Origin: Streptomyces broussonetiae
GTDB lineage: Bacteria > Actinomycetota > Actinomycetes > Streptomycetales > Streptomycetaceae
Length of the DNA: 64,000 nt
Direction of reading: 5' to 3'
Assembly (NCBI RefSeq): GCF_009796285.1
Contig: NZ_CP047020.1
Span: 2,790,001-2,854,000 of the forward strand
Shown: one piece after another, positions 26,284-35,455 of the stretch
Numbering within the stretch: position 1 is the stretch's first letter
How the letters are laid out: each line of letters begins with the position of its first letter
Program-made: the position numbers and the translations under genes
The notes under the pieces: model-generated
Seen by the model: the letters and a program-made list of their open reading frames with translations, nothing else
The model's database searches: none
Told to the model about the DNA's origin: nothing

Positions 26284-28794
26284 CTAGGCCTCCCGCGTCC
26301 CGCCGGGCGCCTCCTGCCCGTCGCGCACACGCAGGGCGCGGGAGAGGTCGTCGAGGCGGTCGGCGAGGGTGCGGCGCAGGGCCGGCGTGAGGTCGGCGTC
26401 GCGCAGACAGGCCTCGCCGAGGTCCAGGTTCTCGGCGTCGACCGCATGGGCCGGGAAGGCCCAGCGCCCGGCGGCCTGCGCGATGGCCGGGCCGCGACGG
26501 GCGCTGACGGCGACCGCGTCCGCGTAGAAACGCGGCACGTACTCCCGTACCAGATCGGCCTGTTCAGGCTGCCAGAAGCCCTGCGCGGTGGCCGTGAAAA
26601 GGTAGTTGGACAGCTCGTCGCCCGCGAACATGGCCGCCCAGGCCGCGCTCTTGGTCTGCGGGTCGGGCAGGGCCGCGCGGCAGCGGGCGGCGCCCTCCTG
26701 GCCGGTGGCGCTCGGGTCCCGCTCCAGCTCGGCGGCGATCTCGGCCTCGTCGGTGGCGCCGAGGACGGCGAGCCGGGCGAGTATGTGCCACCGCAGCTCG
26801 GGATCCAGTTCCGGCCCGCCGGGCACGGTGCCGTCGGCGAGCCAGGCGGCGATGGTGTCGGGGTGGGCGGCGACGCCGACCAGATGCCGTACGGCGATCA
26901 GCCGCAGGCCGGGGTGGTCGCCGTCCTCGGTGCGCCGCAGCAGGTCGCGGCAGAGCGAGGTGAGGGTGGCCAGGGCGGCCGGGCGGTCCTGCACGCTCAG
27001 GTACTGGTCGGCGACCTGGCCGGAGGCGAAGGCGAGGACACCCTGGACGAGGGCCAGGTCGGTCTCGCGCGGCAGGTGGGCGCGGGCCGTCTCCAGGTAG
27101 GCGGCGGGCGGCAGTTCGCCGTCGCGCACGGCGTCCCTCAGGGCGTTCCAGACGACCGCGCGGGTGAGCGGGTCGGGCAGCCCGGACAGTGCGCCGTGCA
27201 CCGCCTCGAAGGACTCGGTGTCGAAACGGATCTTGGCGTAGGTGAGGTCGCCGTCGTTGAGCAGGAGCAGCGCGGGACGCTTGCCGATGGGCTGCGGGGC
27301 ACTCTGCGGGACGTCCAGGTCCAGGCGCGTGCGCAGCACGAGTCGGCTCTCGTCGGTGACGTCGCGGTCGTACACACCGGCGGTGAGGCGGTGCGGGCGG
27401 CTGCCCGCGCGGTCGACGCTGAGGGTGCGTCCGCCGTCGGTGGAGGCGATGCGCGGCGTGAGCGTGTCCACGCCGGTGGTGCGCAGCCAGCTGTCGGCCC
27501 AGGCGGGCACGTCCCGGTCGGTCGCGGAGGCGAGGGAGTCGATGAAGTCGGCGAGGGTGGCGTTGCCGAACTTGTGCCGTGCGAAGTGCGTGTTGATGCC
27601 GGCGAGGAAGTCCTTCTCGCCCAGCCAGGCGGCCAGCTGGCGCAGCGCGGAGGCGCCCTTGGCGTAGGAGATGCCGTCGAAGTTGAGCAGCGCGGAGGCG
27701 GTGTCGTCGACGTTCTCGGGGGCGACCGGGTGGGTGGTCGGGCGCTGGTCGGCGTCGTAGCCCCAGGCCTTGCGGGTGACGCCGAACTCGGTCCAGGGGT
27801 CGGTGAACCGGGTGGCCTCGGCAGTGGTCTGGTAGCCCATGTACTCGGCGAAGGACTCGTTCAGCCAGATGTCGTCCCACCACTTGAGGGTGACGAGGTC
27901 GCCGAACCACATGTGGGCCATCTCGTGCGCGATGACCATGGCACGGGTCTGCCGCTCGGTGTCGGTGACGGCGGAGCGGAAGACGAACTCGTCGCGGAAG
28001 GTGACCAGGCCGGGGTTCTCCATGGCGCCCGCGTTGAACTCGGGCACGAACGCCTGGTCGTAGGAGTCGAAGGGGTACGGCTCCTCGAACTTCTCGTGGT
28101 AGCGGTCGAAGCACGCGCGCGTGATGTCGAGGATCTCCTCGGCGTCCGCCTCCAGGTGGGGCGCGAGGGAGCGGCGGCAGTGGATGCCGAAGGGCAGCCC
28201 GCGGTGCTCGGTGCGCACCGAGTGCCAGGGGCCCGCCGCGACGGCGGCGAGGTAGGTCGAGATCAGCGGGGTGGGCGCGGCCTGCCAGACGCCGTCGGCG
28301 CGCTGCTCGGTGATGCCGTTGGCGAGGACGGTCCAGCCCTCGGGCGCGGTGACGCAGACCTCGAAGACCGCCTTCAGATCGGGCTGGTCGAAGGCGGCGA
28401 AGACACGCTGGACGTCGTCCATGAACATCTGCGTGTAGACGTACGTCTCGCCGTCGCTGGGGTCGGTGAAGCGGTGCATGCCCTCGCCCGTGCGGGAGTA
28501 GCGCATGACCGTGTCCACGCGCAGCTCGTGCTCGCCCGCGGTGAGGTTCTTCAGCGGCAGCCGGCCGTCGTCCAGCGACTCCGGGTCGAGGGGCTGTCCG
28601 TCGAGCGTGACCGTGCGCAGCTCGGCGGGCTTCAGCTCGACGAACGTGTCCCCGGCCGACCGCGCGGTGAAGTGGATCGCGGTGCGGGAGTCGAAGGTCT
28701 CGTCCCCGGTGGTGAGGTCCAGTTCGACCGTGTAGCGGTGGACGTCGAGGAGCTGTGCTCGGAGCTGCGCTTCGTCGCGCGTGAGTACGGACAT
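26284..28794 (-). CDS. pepN: Aminopeptidase N (M1 zinc metallopeptidase)
   Basis: 836 residues. The exopeptidase motif GAMEN and the zinc site HEMAHMWFGDLVT followed 18 residues later by Glu (NESFAEY) are intact. N-terminal beta-sandwich (YTVELDLTTGDETFDSRTAI), catalytic thermolysin-like domain, and C-terminal ERAP1-like helical domain (RAVVWNALRDAVRDGELPP) are in the usual order. It removes N-terminal residues from peptides in the cytoplasm; no signal peptide is seen. Start could be ATG 28794 (MSVLTRDEAQL) or ATG 28803 three codons upstream; the former matches the family better. Streptomyces usually carry more than one PepN, so this may be a paralog. Confidence 0.93.
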   Translation of the reverse strand: MSVLTRDEAQLRAQLLDVHRYTVELDLTTGDETFDSRTAIHFTARSAGDTFVELKPAELRTVTLDGQPLDPESLDDGRLPLKNLTAGEHELRVDTVMRYSRTGEGMHRFTDPSDGETYVYTQMFMDDVQRVFAAFDQPDLKAVFEVCVTAPEGWTVLANGITEQRADGVWQAAPTPLISTYLAAVAAGPWHSVRTEHRGLPFGIHCRRSLAPHLEADAEEILDITRACFDRYHEKFEEPYPFDSYDQAFVPEFNAGAMENPGLVTFRDEFVFRSAVTDTERQTRAMVIAHEMAHMWFGDLVTLKWWDDIWLNESFAEYMGYQTTAEATRFTDPWTEFGVTRKAWGYDADQRPTTHPVAPENVDDTASALLNFDGISYAKGASALRQLAAWLGEKDFLAGINTHFARHKFGNATLADFIDSLASATDRDVPAWADSWLRTTGVDTLTPRIASTDGGRTLSVDRAGSRPHRLTAGVYDRDVTDESRLVLRTRLDLDVPQSAPQPIGKRPALLLLNDGDLTYAKIRFDTESFEAVHGALSGLPDPLTRAVVWNALRDAVRDGELPPAAYLETARAHLPRETDLALVQGVLAFASGQVADQYLSVQDRPAALATLTSLCRDLLRRTEDGDHPGLRLIAVRHLVGVAAHPDTIAAWLADGTVPGGPELDPELRWHILARLAVLGATDEAEIAAELERDPSATGQEGAARCRAALPDPQTKSAAWAAMFAGDELSNYLFTATAQGFWQPEQADLVREYVPRFYADAVAVSARRGPAIAQAAGRWAFPAHAVDAENLDLGEACLRDADLTPALRRTLADRLDDLSRALRVRDGQEAPGGTREA

Positions 28795-29078
28795 GCAGGC
28801 CATGCTGCCTGATCGCACTGACAGCGCACAGGGGGTGGACTGGTTCACGCCATATGTCCGGATCGCCGGTCGGGTCCGCCCGGCCCACCGCGCCCGCCCG
28901 CGCCCACGCCTCACCGCGCCCGACCGGCCCACCCCGCACCCGTGACCCACCGGGCCCGGTCCGATCCGGCTGCGCCCGTACGCGCCGTCCCTGCTCCCCC
29001 GTACGCGCCTCCCCCGCTCCCCCGCTGGCCCGTCCGCTCCCCGGCCGCCCTGCCGGACGCCGGGGGCGGCGTTCGGGG

Positions 29079-29426
29079 TCAGTCGTCCGTCGGCTGGGCG
29101 TTGGCGGTGTCCTCGGCGATGCGCTCGTGGTGCCGGATCACCTCGGCGATGATGAAGTTCAGGAACTTCTCGGCGAAGGCCGGGTCGAGCTTGGCGTTCT
29201 CGGCGAGGCGGCGCAGCCGCTCGATCTGGCGGGACTCGCGGGCCGGGTCGGCGGGCGGCAGCTGGTGGACGGCCTTGAGCCGCCCGACCTGCTGGGTGGC
29301 CTTGAAACGCTCGGCGAGCAGATGGACGACGGCCGCGTCGATGTTGTCGATGCTGTCGCGCAGCCGCTCCAGTTCCTGGCGGACCTGGGGCTCCACGTCA
29401 CCGGTGCCGGTATTGCTGGTGGTCAT
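29079..29426 (-). CDS. Chorismate mutase (AroQ type)
   Basis: 115 residues, all helical. The AroQ fold is seen in ELERLRDSIDNIDAAVVHLLAERFKATQQVG, with the conserved Arg and Lys of helix 1 and the later R/E/Q positions in ARESRQIERLRRLAENA and FLNFIIAEVIRHHERI. It converts chorismate to prephenate for phenylalanine and tyrosine. The start was set at ATG 29426 rather than the in-frame TTG three codons upstream. It sits alone between pepN and an AraC regulator, not in an aromatic operon. Confidence 0.88.
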   Translation of the reverse strand: MTTSNTGTGDVEPQVRQELERLRDSIDNIDAAVVHLLAERFKATQQVGRLKAVHQLPPADPARESRQIERLRRLAENAKLDPAFAEKFLNFIIAEVIRHHERIAEDTANAQPTDD

Positions 29427-29459
29427 GGCCGTCAACCCTATGCGTTCTGCGGCCTGCGT

Positions 29460-30350
29460 CTACGGGGTGTCCGGAGAGTGGATCATCGGGGGGTCGTCGG
29501 GGTCCGGGACCCGGTCGCTCCAGCCTCCGGGGACGCTGCGGCCCTGCTGGGCCCGGAAGCGGACGGGAGCGAGGCCCACACGGCGCGTGAACAGCCGGGA
29601 GAAGTAGGCGGGGTCGTCGTAGCCGACCCGCCGGGCGACGGCCGCGACGGGCAGCTCGGTGGCGGCGAGGAGTTCCTTGGCGCGGGCCAGACGGATGCCG
29701 AGCAGGTAGTCCTTGGGGCTGCACCCGGCGGCCCGGCGGACGGCGCCGCGCAGCTCGGCGGGGGTCATGCCGTGCACGCGCGCGTGGTCGGCGACGCTCA
29801 TCGGGGTGCAGGCGTCCCGGGCGAGGGCCTCGAGCACCTGGTCGCCGTCCGGGGCGAGATCGGCGCGGGCCCGGCGCAGGGCGACGAGCAGCTCGTGCAC
29901 GGCGGCGCCGGTCTCCACCTCCAGCAGCGGGTTGCCCCGGCGGGCGGCGCGGACGATGCGGGCGATCACCGCGCGGGGCCCGGAGGCGTCGGAGAGCGGG
30001 ACGACGGGCCGCTCGGGTTCGATGTAGCCGAGTTCGGTGTAGGTGGCGGCGGCGGACCCGGCGAAGTCGACGAAGCCCTCGTCCCAGCCGGTGTCCGCAT
30101 CGGGCGCGTAGTGGTGGGGCACTCCGGGGGTGAGCCAGAGCAGCGCGGGCGCGGTGACGGTCGTGCGGCGGCCGTCGGCGCCCCGGTACCAGCCGCCGCC
30201 CGAGCTGATCACGACGGCCACGTGGTGGTCGAGGACGCGCGGGCCGACCGTGGGCAGCGTGCCGTGCTGGAGACCGACGCCGAGGCAGACCAGGCCGAGG
30301 CGGTGGTGGACGGGATGGGGGCTGAAGAACCGCATCCAGGTCTGGTACAT
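29460..30350 (-). CDS. AraC family regulator, divergent from GH35 gene
   Basis: 296 residues. The N-terminal cupin-like sensing domain (HHVAVVISSGGGWYRG, WLTPGVPHHYAPD) probably binds a sugar. The C-terminal AraC DNA-binding domain has two helix-turn-helix motifs, MSVADHARVHGMTPAELRGAVRRAAG and LPVAAVARRVGYDDPAYFSRLF, the second near-canonical. The ATG at 30350 has GGAGGAGCG just upstream. It is divergent, across 97 bp, from a beta-galactosidase gene, so I infer it controls that gene in response to a galactoside. Confidence 0.88.
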   Translation of the reverse strand: MYQTWMRFFSPHPVHHRLGLVCLGVGLQHGTLPTVGPRVLDHHVAVVISSGGGWYRGADGRRTTVTAPALLWLTPGVPHHYAPDADTGWDEGFVDFAGSAAATYTELGYIEPERPVVPLSDASGPRAVIARIVRAARRGNPLLEVETGAAVHELLVALRRARADLAPDGDQVLEALARDACTPMSVADHARVHGMTPAELRGAVRRAAGCSPKDYLLGIRLARAKELLAATELPVAAVARRVGYDDPAYFSRLFTRRVGLAPVRFRAQQGRSVPGGWSDRVPDPDDPPMIHSPDTP

Positions 30351-30447
30351 CGGCGCTCCTCCCGGCCGCGCACCCGCCGACGTTTGTCCAAGCAACGCCG
30401 ATCTTCGTCCATGGCACTGATCACCGGAAGAGGTGAAGCTGAGCCGC

Positions 30448-32202
30448 ATGAGCGAGTTCACGGTGGGGGAATCCGACTTCCTGCTGGACGGGCGGCCGGT
30501 GCGGCTGCTGTCCGGGGCACTGCACTACTTCCGGGTGCACGAGGCGCAGTGGCGGCACCGGCTGGCGATGCTGCGGGCGATGGGCCTGAACTGCGTGGAG
30601 ACGTACGTCCCGTGGAATCTGCACCAGCCGCGCCCCGGCACCACCCGGGACGTGCAGGCGGTCGGCCGGTTCCTGGACGCGGTCCGGGAGGCGGGTCTGT
30701 GGGCGATCGTGCGGCCGGGTCCCTACATCTGCGCCGAGTGGGAGAACGGCGGTCTGCCGGCGTGGCTGACGCTCGAGCTGGGCACGCGCGCGCGTACGGG
30801 CGACAAACACTTTCTGACCCACGTGCGCACCTGGTTCCACCACCTGCTGCAGGAGATCGCGCCCCGGCAGATCGACCGTGGCGGCCCGGTGCTCATGGTG
30901 CAGGTCGAGAACGAGTACGGCAGCTACGGCAGTGACAGCGGCTATCTGACGGAGCTGGCCGGTGTGCTGCGCGCCGAGGGGATCACGGTCCCGCTGTTCA
31001 CCTCGGACGGGCCCGAGGACCACATGCTGAGCGGCGGTTCGCTGCCCGGGGTGCTCGCCACGGTGAACTTCGGCTCGCACGCGCGCGAGGCCTTCGAGAC
31101 GCTGCGCCGGCACCGCCGCAAGGGCCCGCTGATGTGCATGGAGTTCTGGTGCGGCTGGTTCGACCACTGGGCCGGCAAGCACGTCGTACGGGACCCGGGC
31201 GAGGCCGCCGGCGCGCTGCGGGAGATCCTGGAGTCCGGCGCGTCGGTGAACCTGTACATGGCGCACGGCGGCACGAGCTTCGGGGGCTGGGCGGGCGCCA
31301 ACCGGGGCGGCGCCCTGCAGGAGGGCCCGCTGGAGCCGGACGTGACCTCGTACGACTACGACGCACCCGTGGACGAACAGGGCCGCCCCACCGAGAAGTT
31401 CTGGCGTTTTCGCGAAGTCCTTTCGGAGTACCACCACGAGCCGCTGCCCGAACCGCCGCCGCACCCCTCCCCGTTGGGCGCCCCGACCCAGGCGGTGCTC
31501 ACGGGATGGGCGCCCCTGGGCGACGTACTGGAGGCACTGGGCGGCGAGGAGACCGTGACACCGGTGCCGCCCGCCTTCGAGGAGCTGGGGGTCACCCGGG
31601 GACTGGTGCGCTACGAGGTGGCGGTGCCGGGGCCGCGGCAGCCGTATCCGCTGCGCCTGCGCGGGCTGCGGGATCTGGCGGTGGTGTACGTCGACGGCGT
31701 ACGGGCCGGGGTGCTCGCCGAGGAGGAGCCGGAACTGAAGGAGCCCGTGGCGGGCCCCGCGCGCGTGCAGCTGTGGGTGGAGTCCCTGGGAAGGGTGAAC
31801 TACGGGCCACGCCTCGGCGAGGCGAAGGGCGTCACCGGCGGCATCCTGCACGAGCGGCAGTATCTGCACACGGTACGCGCGCGTGGCCTGGATCTGGACG
31901 CCTTCGACGCCGGCGTGGACACGGTGCCCTTCGGCGCGCCGCCCGGACCGGGCGCCCCGGGGCTGTACCGGGGCGCGCTCACCGTCCACGGGGCCGGGGA
32001 CGCCCGGCTCGAGCTGCCCGGCTGGACGCGCGGCTTCGTCTGGATCAACGGGTTCGGCCTGGGCCGCTACTGGTCGGTGGGCCCCCAGCGGTCCCTGTAC
32101 GTCCCCGGGCCGGTGCTGCGGGAGGGCGAGAACGAGCTGTGGGTGCTGGAACTGCAGGAGACCGGCCCGGACCGGCCGGCGCCCCGCCTGCTGCCCGTGT
32201 GA
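30448..32202 (+). CDS. Glycoside hydrolase family 35 beta-galactosidase
   Basis: 584 residues. GH35 signatures: FLLDGRPVRLLSGALHYFRV, GLNCVETYVPWNLHQP, GPYICAEWENGGLPAWL, catalytic acid Glu in VQVENEYGSYG, and nucleophile Glu in CMEFWCGWFDHWAGK. C-terminal beta domains end in GFVWINGFGLGRYW. It releases terminal beta-galactose. No signal peptide is seen, suggesting an intracellular enzyme acting on imported oligosaccharides, but no sugar transporter is adjacent. Start is ATG 30448 (MSEFTVGESDF); a GTG at 30433 is possible but has no room for a ribosome binding site. Confidence 0.93.
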   Translation: MSEFTVGESDFLLDGRPVRLLSGALHYFRVHEAQWRHRLAMLRAMGLNCVETYVPWNLHQPRPGTTRDVQAVGRFLDAVREAGLWAIVRPGPYICAEWENGGLPAWLTLELGTRARTGDKHFLTHVRTWFHHLLQEIAPRQIDRGGPVLMVQVENEYGSYGSDSGYLTELAGVLRAEGITVPLFTSDGPEDHMLSGGSLPGVLATVNFGSHAREAFETLRRHRRKGPLMCMEFWCGWFDHWAGKHVVRDPGEAAGALREILESGASVNLYMAHGGTSFGGWAGANRGGALQEGPLEPDVTSYDYDAPVDEQGRPTEKFWRFREVLSEYHHEPLPEPPPHPSPLGAPTQAVLTGWAPLGDVLEALGGEETVTPVPPAFEELGVTRGLVRYEVAVPGPRQPYPLRLRGLRDLAVVYVDGVRAGVLAEEEPELKEPVAGPARVQLWVESLGRVNYGPRLGEAKGVTGGILHERQYLHTVRARGLDLDAFDAGVDTVPFGAPPGPGAPGLYRGALTVHGAGDARLELPGWTRGFVWINGFGLGRYWSVGPQRSLYVPGPVLREGENELWVLELQETGPDRPAPRLLPV

Positions 32203-32260
32203 CCGGCGGCCCGCCGCGCCTACAGTGGAGAGGAGTTCCGGCGTCATTGGGGGTGCGGAC

Positions 32261-33142
32261 GTGGCGAACGGCGGACCCGTCGAGCACGGCTTCCCGCACC
32301 TGGAGACGGTGCGGGCCGCGGTCAACGCGCTGTACAGGCGCCTGTCCTACGACACCGTCCAGACGTTCGCGGCCAGTCTGGCCCCCGCCGACGTGGCCTT
32401 CTGCGACACCGACGACCTGTACCTGGGCGCGCAGCGCGTGGCCGGCGAGATCGTGCGGCACTTCCGGCTGCCCGACGCGCGGCTGATCGTCGGCTTCCGG
32501 GAGATGACCCACGCGGCGAACGTCGAACTGGCGGCGGGCCCTGAGTACTTCGTCGAGCTGAACGACCGTTTCCGCACCCATCGCCGGGACATCGGCGCCG
32601 CGCTCGCCCATGAGGTGGCGCACGTCTATCTGCACCGCCTGGACCTCGCCTTTCCCACCACGGCCGAGAACGAGATCCTCACGGACACGGTGACGACCTA
32701 CCTGGGCGCGGGCTGGCTGCTGCTGGACGCCTACCGGGAGGACGGGGTCTCCTCGCAGAAGCTCGGCTATCTCACACCCGAGGAGTTCGGCTACGTCCTG
32801 GCCAAGCGGGCGCTGCTCTTCCGGGAGGACCCGTCCGTGTGGTTCACCAGCCCGCAGGCCTACACCGCCTACGTCAAGGGCATGGCCCGGGCCCGCCGGG
32901 ACGAGCAGCAGCCGCCGCTGACCGGCGCGGGCTGGGCCGGTCGGCGCCGTTACGCCCATGACCGACGGCATGCACCCGCCGTACTGCCGGGAGCGCCCTA
33001 CACGTTCACCCCCGACCCCGCTGGCCACCTCCGCGTCACCTTCCCCTGTCCCACCTGCCACCAGCGGATCCGGGTGCCGGTGCGGGGGCGGGTCCGGGCG
33101 CGGTGCGGGCTGTGCCGCACGGTACTGGAGTGCGACACCTAG
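32261..33142 (+). CDS. Putative zinc metallopeptidase with C-terminal zinc ribbon
   Basis: 293 residues, not a named family that I recognise. The N-terminal part has an HExxH motif (ALAHEVAHVYLHRL) followed by a downstream acidic segment (TTAENEILTDTVTTYLG) whose Glu or Asp could be the third zinc ligand. The C terminus has two CxxC pairs (CPTCHQRIRVPV; CGLCRTVLEC) forming a likely zinc ribbon. There is no signal peptide. The layout recalls small cytoplasmic minigluzincin-like proteins. The GTG at 32261 is the first start giving this N terminus; the intact HEVAH supports real proteolytic potential. Function unknown. Confidence 0.75.
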   Translation: MANGGPVEHGFPHLETVRAAVNALYRRLSYDTVQTFAASLAPADVAFCDTDDLYLGAQRVAGEIVRHFRLPDARLIVGFREMTHAANVELAAGPEYFVELNDRFRTHRRDIGAALAHEVAHVYLHRLDLAFPTTAENEILTDTVTTYLGAGWLLLDAYREDGVSSQKLGYLTPEEFGYVLAKRALLFREDPSVWFTSPQAYTAYVKGMARARRDEQQPPLTGAGWAGRRRYAHDRRHAPAVLPGAPYTFTPDPAGHLRVTFPCPTCHQRIRVPVRGRVRARCGLCRTVLECDT

Positions 33143-33190
33143 CCTCCGGGCAGTTGGTTCGGCCGAACGAAGATTTCGCTGGCCCGATCC

Positions 33191-33686
33191 ATGGCCGCAG
33201 CACATGAGAAGCGGGACGACACGCGCGACGAGGCTGCACGCTCCCGGGTGTTGGCGCAGCTCAGGGAGGCGAGCCGGGCCCACGGCACGGTCACGGTGAT
33301 GTTCCACTCGGCCGTCGCCGCCGGGCAGGGGCTGAACGCGACGCAGGAGAAGACCCTCGGCCACCTCCAGCGGCAGGGCCCGCTCACCGCCAAGGAGCCG
33401 GCCGAGCTGACCGGGCTCTCCCGCCTCCGTCACCGGGCTGCTCGACCGGCTGGAGGACAAGGGCTTCGTCCACAGGGTCGAGCATCCGACGGACAGGCGC
33501 CGGGTGCTGGTCGAACCGGACCAGGCCAAGGTCGCGGAGTTGGCCGGGTACTTCGAGGGCTGGACACAGGACATCGTCGAAGCCTGTGAGGAGTTCAGCA
33601 CGGACGAGCTGCGGACCATGCACCGCTTCCTGTCGTCCGTCATGAGCGAGCGCCGGCGCGCGGCGGCGGCCCGGCTCACCGGCTGA
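33191..33686 (+). pseudogene. MarR family regulator, frameshifted in the winged helix
   Basis: Starts MAAAHEKRDDTRDEAARSRV and follows the MarR pattern through GPLTAKEPAELTGLS. The recognition helix then continues only in another frame: bases from 33423 on encode ASVTGLLDRLEDKGFVHRVE and RRRVLVEPDQAKVAELAGYF down to 33686. The break lies at CTCTCCCGCCTCC (33416-33428). Two missing bases (relative to the family's SPASVTG) or one extra base would explain it. The in-frame product loses the DNA-contacting wing and dimerisation helices. No obvious lesion elsewhere, so an assembly error is possible. Confidence 0.75.
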
Positions 33687-33716
33687 ACTCCCGCGCCGCC
33701 GGGGCCCGTGGACCCG

Positions 33717-34622
33717 CTAGGCCCCGTAGACCGCTCCCGGCGGCTCCGCGGCGGCCAGCAGCTCACGTGCCGTCTCCCCCGCCTCGGCCGGAGTCCGGCG
33801 CGCCCCCTTGTCGGCGGTGGGGCCCGGGTGCCAGCCCTCCATGACGGTGATCCGGCCACCCTCCGCCTCGAACACCCGGCCCGTCACGCCCGTACTCGCG
33901 GCCGAGCCCAGCCAGACCACGAGCGGGGAGACGTTCTCCGGCGCCATGGCGTCGAACCCGGCGGCCGGGGCCGCCATCGTCTCGGCGAAGGTGCGTTCCG
34001 TCATCCGCGTGCGGGCGGCGGGCGCGACGGCATTGACCTGGATGCCGTAGCGGGCCAGCTCGGCCGCCGCGACCAGGGTCAGCCCGACGATGCCGGCCTT
34101 GGCGGCGCTGTAGTTGCCCTGCCCGACCGAGCCCAGCAGACCGGCCCCGCTGCTGGTGTGGACGATCCGGGCCACCGGCGTACGCCCGGCCTTGGTCTCG
34201 GCCCGCCAGTGCGCGGCGGCATGCTTCAGGGGCAGGAAGTGCCCCTTGAGGTGGACGCGGATCACGGCGTCCCAGTCGTCCTCGTCGAGGTTGACCAGCA
34301 TGCGGTCGCGCAGGAATCCGGCGTTGCTGACGAGCGTGTCGAGCCGGCCGTACGTCTCCACGGCCGTCCGGACGAGGGACGCGGCGCCCTCCGCCGTGGC
34401 GATGTCGCCGCCGTGCGCGACCGCCTCGCCGCCGGCGGCCCGGATCTCCGCGACGACGGACTCGGCCGGGTTCCTGGCGTCGGGGGCTCCGTCGAGCCCG
34501 ACGCCCAGGTCGTTGACGACGACCCGGGCACCCTCGGCCGCGAAGGCGAGGGCATGGGCACGGCCGAGCCCGCGGCCGGCGCCGGTGACGACGACGATCC
34601 GGCCGTCGCAGAGTGCGCTCAT
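33717..34622 (-). CDS. Short-chain dehydrogenase (Rv3548c-like, HIP locus)
   Basis: 301 residues. SDR cofactor motif VVVTGAGRGLGRAHALAFA, NAG motif LVSNAGFL, and catalytic Ser-Tyr-Lys in TSSGAGLLGSVGQGNYSAAKAG. The RVVVNDLG strand and the length resemble the steroid/MFE-2 class of SDRs and the mycobacterial KstR2-regulon member Rv3548c. It probably oxidises or reduces a hydroxyl/keto group on a CoA-linked ring intermediate. It lies 1 base after the next SDR on the same strand (stop to ATG), indicating a two-gene operon divergent from echA20 across a shared operator. Exact reaction not known. Confidence 0.82.
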   Translation of the reverse strand: MSALCDGRIVVVTGAGRGLGRAHALAFAAEGARVVVNDLGVGLDGAPDARNPAESVVAEIRAAGGEAVAHGGDIATAEGAASLVRTAVETYGRLDTLVSNAGFLRDRMLVNLDEDDWDAVIRVHLKGHFLPLKHAAAHWRAETKAGRTPVARIVHTSSGAGLLGSVGQGNYSAAKAGIVGLTLVAAAELARYGIQVNAVAPAARTRMTERTFAETMAAPAAGFDAMAPENVSPLVVWLGSAASTGVTGRVFEAEGGRITVMEGWHPGPTADKGARRTPAEAGETARELLAAAEPPGAVYGA

Positions 34623-34623
34623 C

Positions 34624-35370
34624 TCACTTCTCCCGGTTGGCTGTTGCGGCATCGAGGAAGGCGGGCCGCTCCCCGCCGCCGTGCACGTGCAGGCTCGCCC
34701 CGCTGATGTAGGCGGCCGCGTCGGAGGCCAGGAAGACGGCCGCGGCGCCGACGTCGGCGGGGGCGGCGAGCCGGCCCAGCGGGACGGTGCGGGAGACGGC
34801 CGCGACACCGTCCGGGCCGCCGTAGTGCCCCGAGGAGAGTTCGGTGCGGACCATGCCGACCACGAGTGTGTTGACGCGGACCTCGGGCGCCCACTCCACG
34901 GCCATGGAGGCGGCCAGGCTGGCCAGCCCCGCCTTGGCGGCGCCGTACGCGGCCGAGCCGGGCGAGGGCCGGGCACCGCTGACGCTGCCGACCATCACGA
35001 CCGATCCCCGGCTGCGCCGGAGGTGCTCGTACGCGGCGAGGGACGCGGTCAGCGGGGTGATCAGATTCAGCTCGACGACCTTGGCGTGCCGCTCGGCGTC
35101 GGCGTCGGCGAGCAGCCGGTACGGCGTGCCTCCGGCGTTGTTGACGAGCACGTCGAGCCGGGGCAGCGCGGCGAAGAAGCCCTGCACGGCGGGCGGGTCA
35201 CGCAGGTCCAGGGGCGTGAACTCCACGCCGTCGAGGGGGCGTTCCGGTGGGCGGCGGGCACAGGCCAGGACCCGGGCCCCGGCCTCGGCGAACGCCCGCG
35301 CGATCCCCGCTCCGACGCCCCGGGTGCCGCCGGTGACGACCACGGTCGTGTCGCGCGGCAAGTTATCCAC
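34624..35370 (-). CDS. Short-chain dehydrogenase (Rv3549c-like, HIP locus)
   Basis: 248 residues. SDR glycine motif VVVTGGTRGVGAGIARAFA, NNAG in DVLVNNAGGTPYRL, and catalytic Ser/Tyr/Lys in VGSVSGARPSPGSAAYGAAKAG; the C terminus GASLHVHGGGERP is typical of FabG-like SDRs. First gene of a two-SDR operon reading away from echA20. Its GTG start lies 46 bp from an 18-bp palindrome that probably binds the locus repressor. Resembles mycobacterial Rv3549c by position and length; substrate unknown. Confidence 0.82.
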   Translation of the reverse strand: MDNLPRDTTVVVTGGTRGVGAGIARAFAEAGARVLACARRPPERPLDGVEFTPLDLRDPPAVQGFFAALPRLDVLVNNAGGTPYRLLADADAERHAKVVELNLITPLTASLAAYEHLRRSRGSVVMVGSVSGARPSPGSAAYGAAKAGLASLAASMAVEWAPEVRVNTLVVGMVRTELSSGHYGGPDGVAAVSRTVPLGRLAAPADVGAAAVFLASDAAAYISGASLHVHGGGERPAFLDAATANREK

Positions 35371-35416
35371 AGGCCCTCCCGCTTGTCTGCGCCGACTGCT
35401 AGCTTCGAAGCCTCGT

Positions 35417-35434
35417 ACCTAACAAATGTTTGGT
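35417..35434. promoter_or_regulatory. KstR2-like operator, site 1
   Basis: ACCTAACAAATGTTTGGT, an 18-bp palindrome with 7 of 8 arm positions complementary, between the divergent SDR pair and echA20. Its reverse complement matches the second site (41547-41564) at 16 of 18 positions. The published mycobacterial KstR2 motif is AnCAAGnnCTTGnT; this site matches with a symmetric two-base change (CAAA/TTTG). Confidence 0.75.
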
Positions 35435-35455
35435 GGAAAGGTAGCTGATGCGTCC

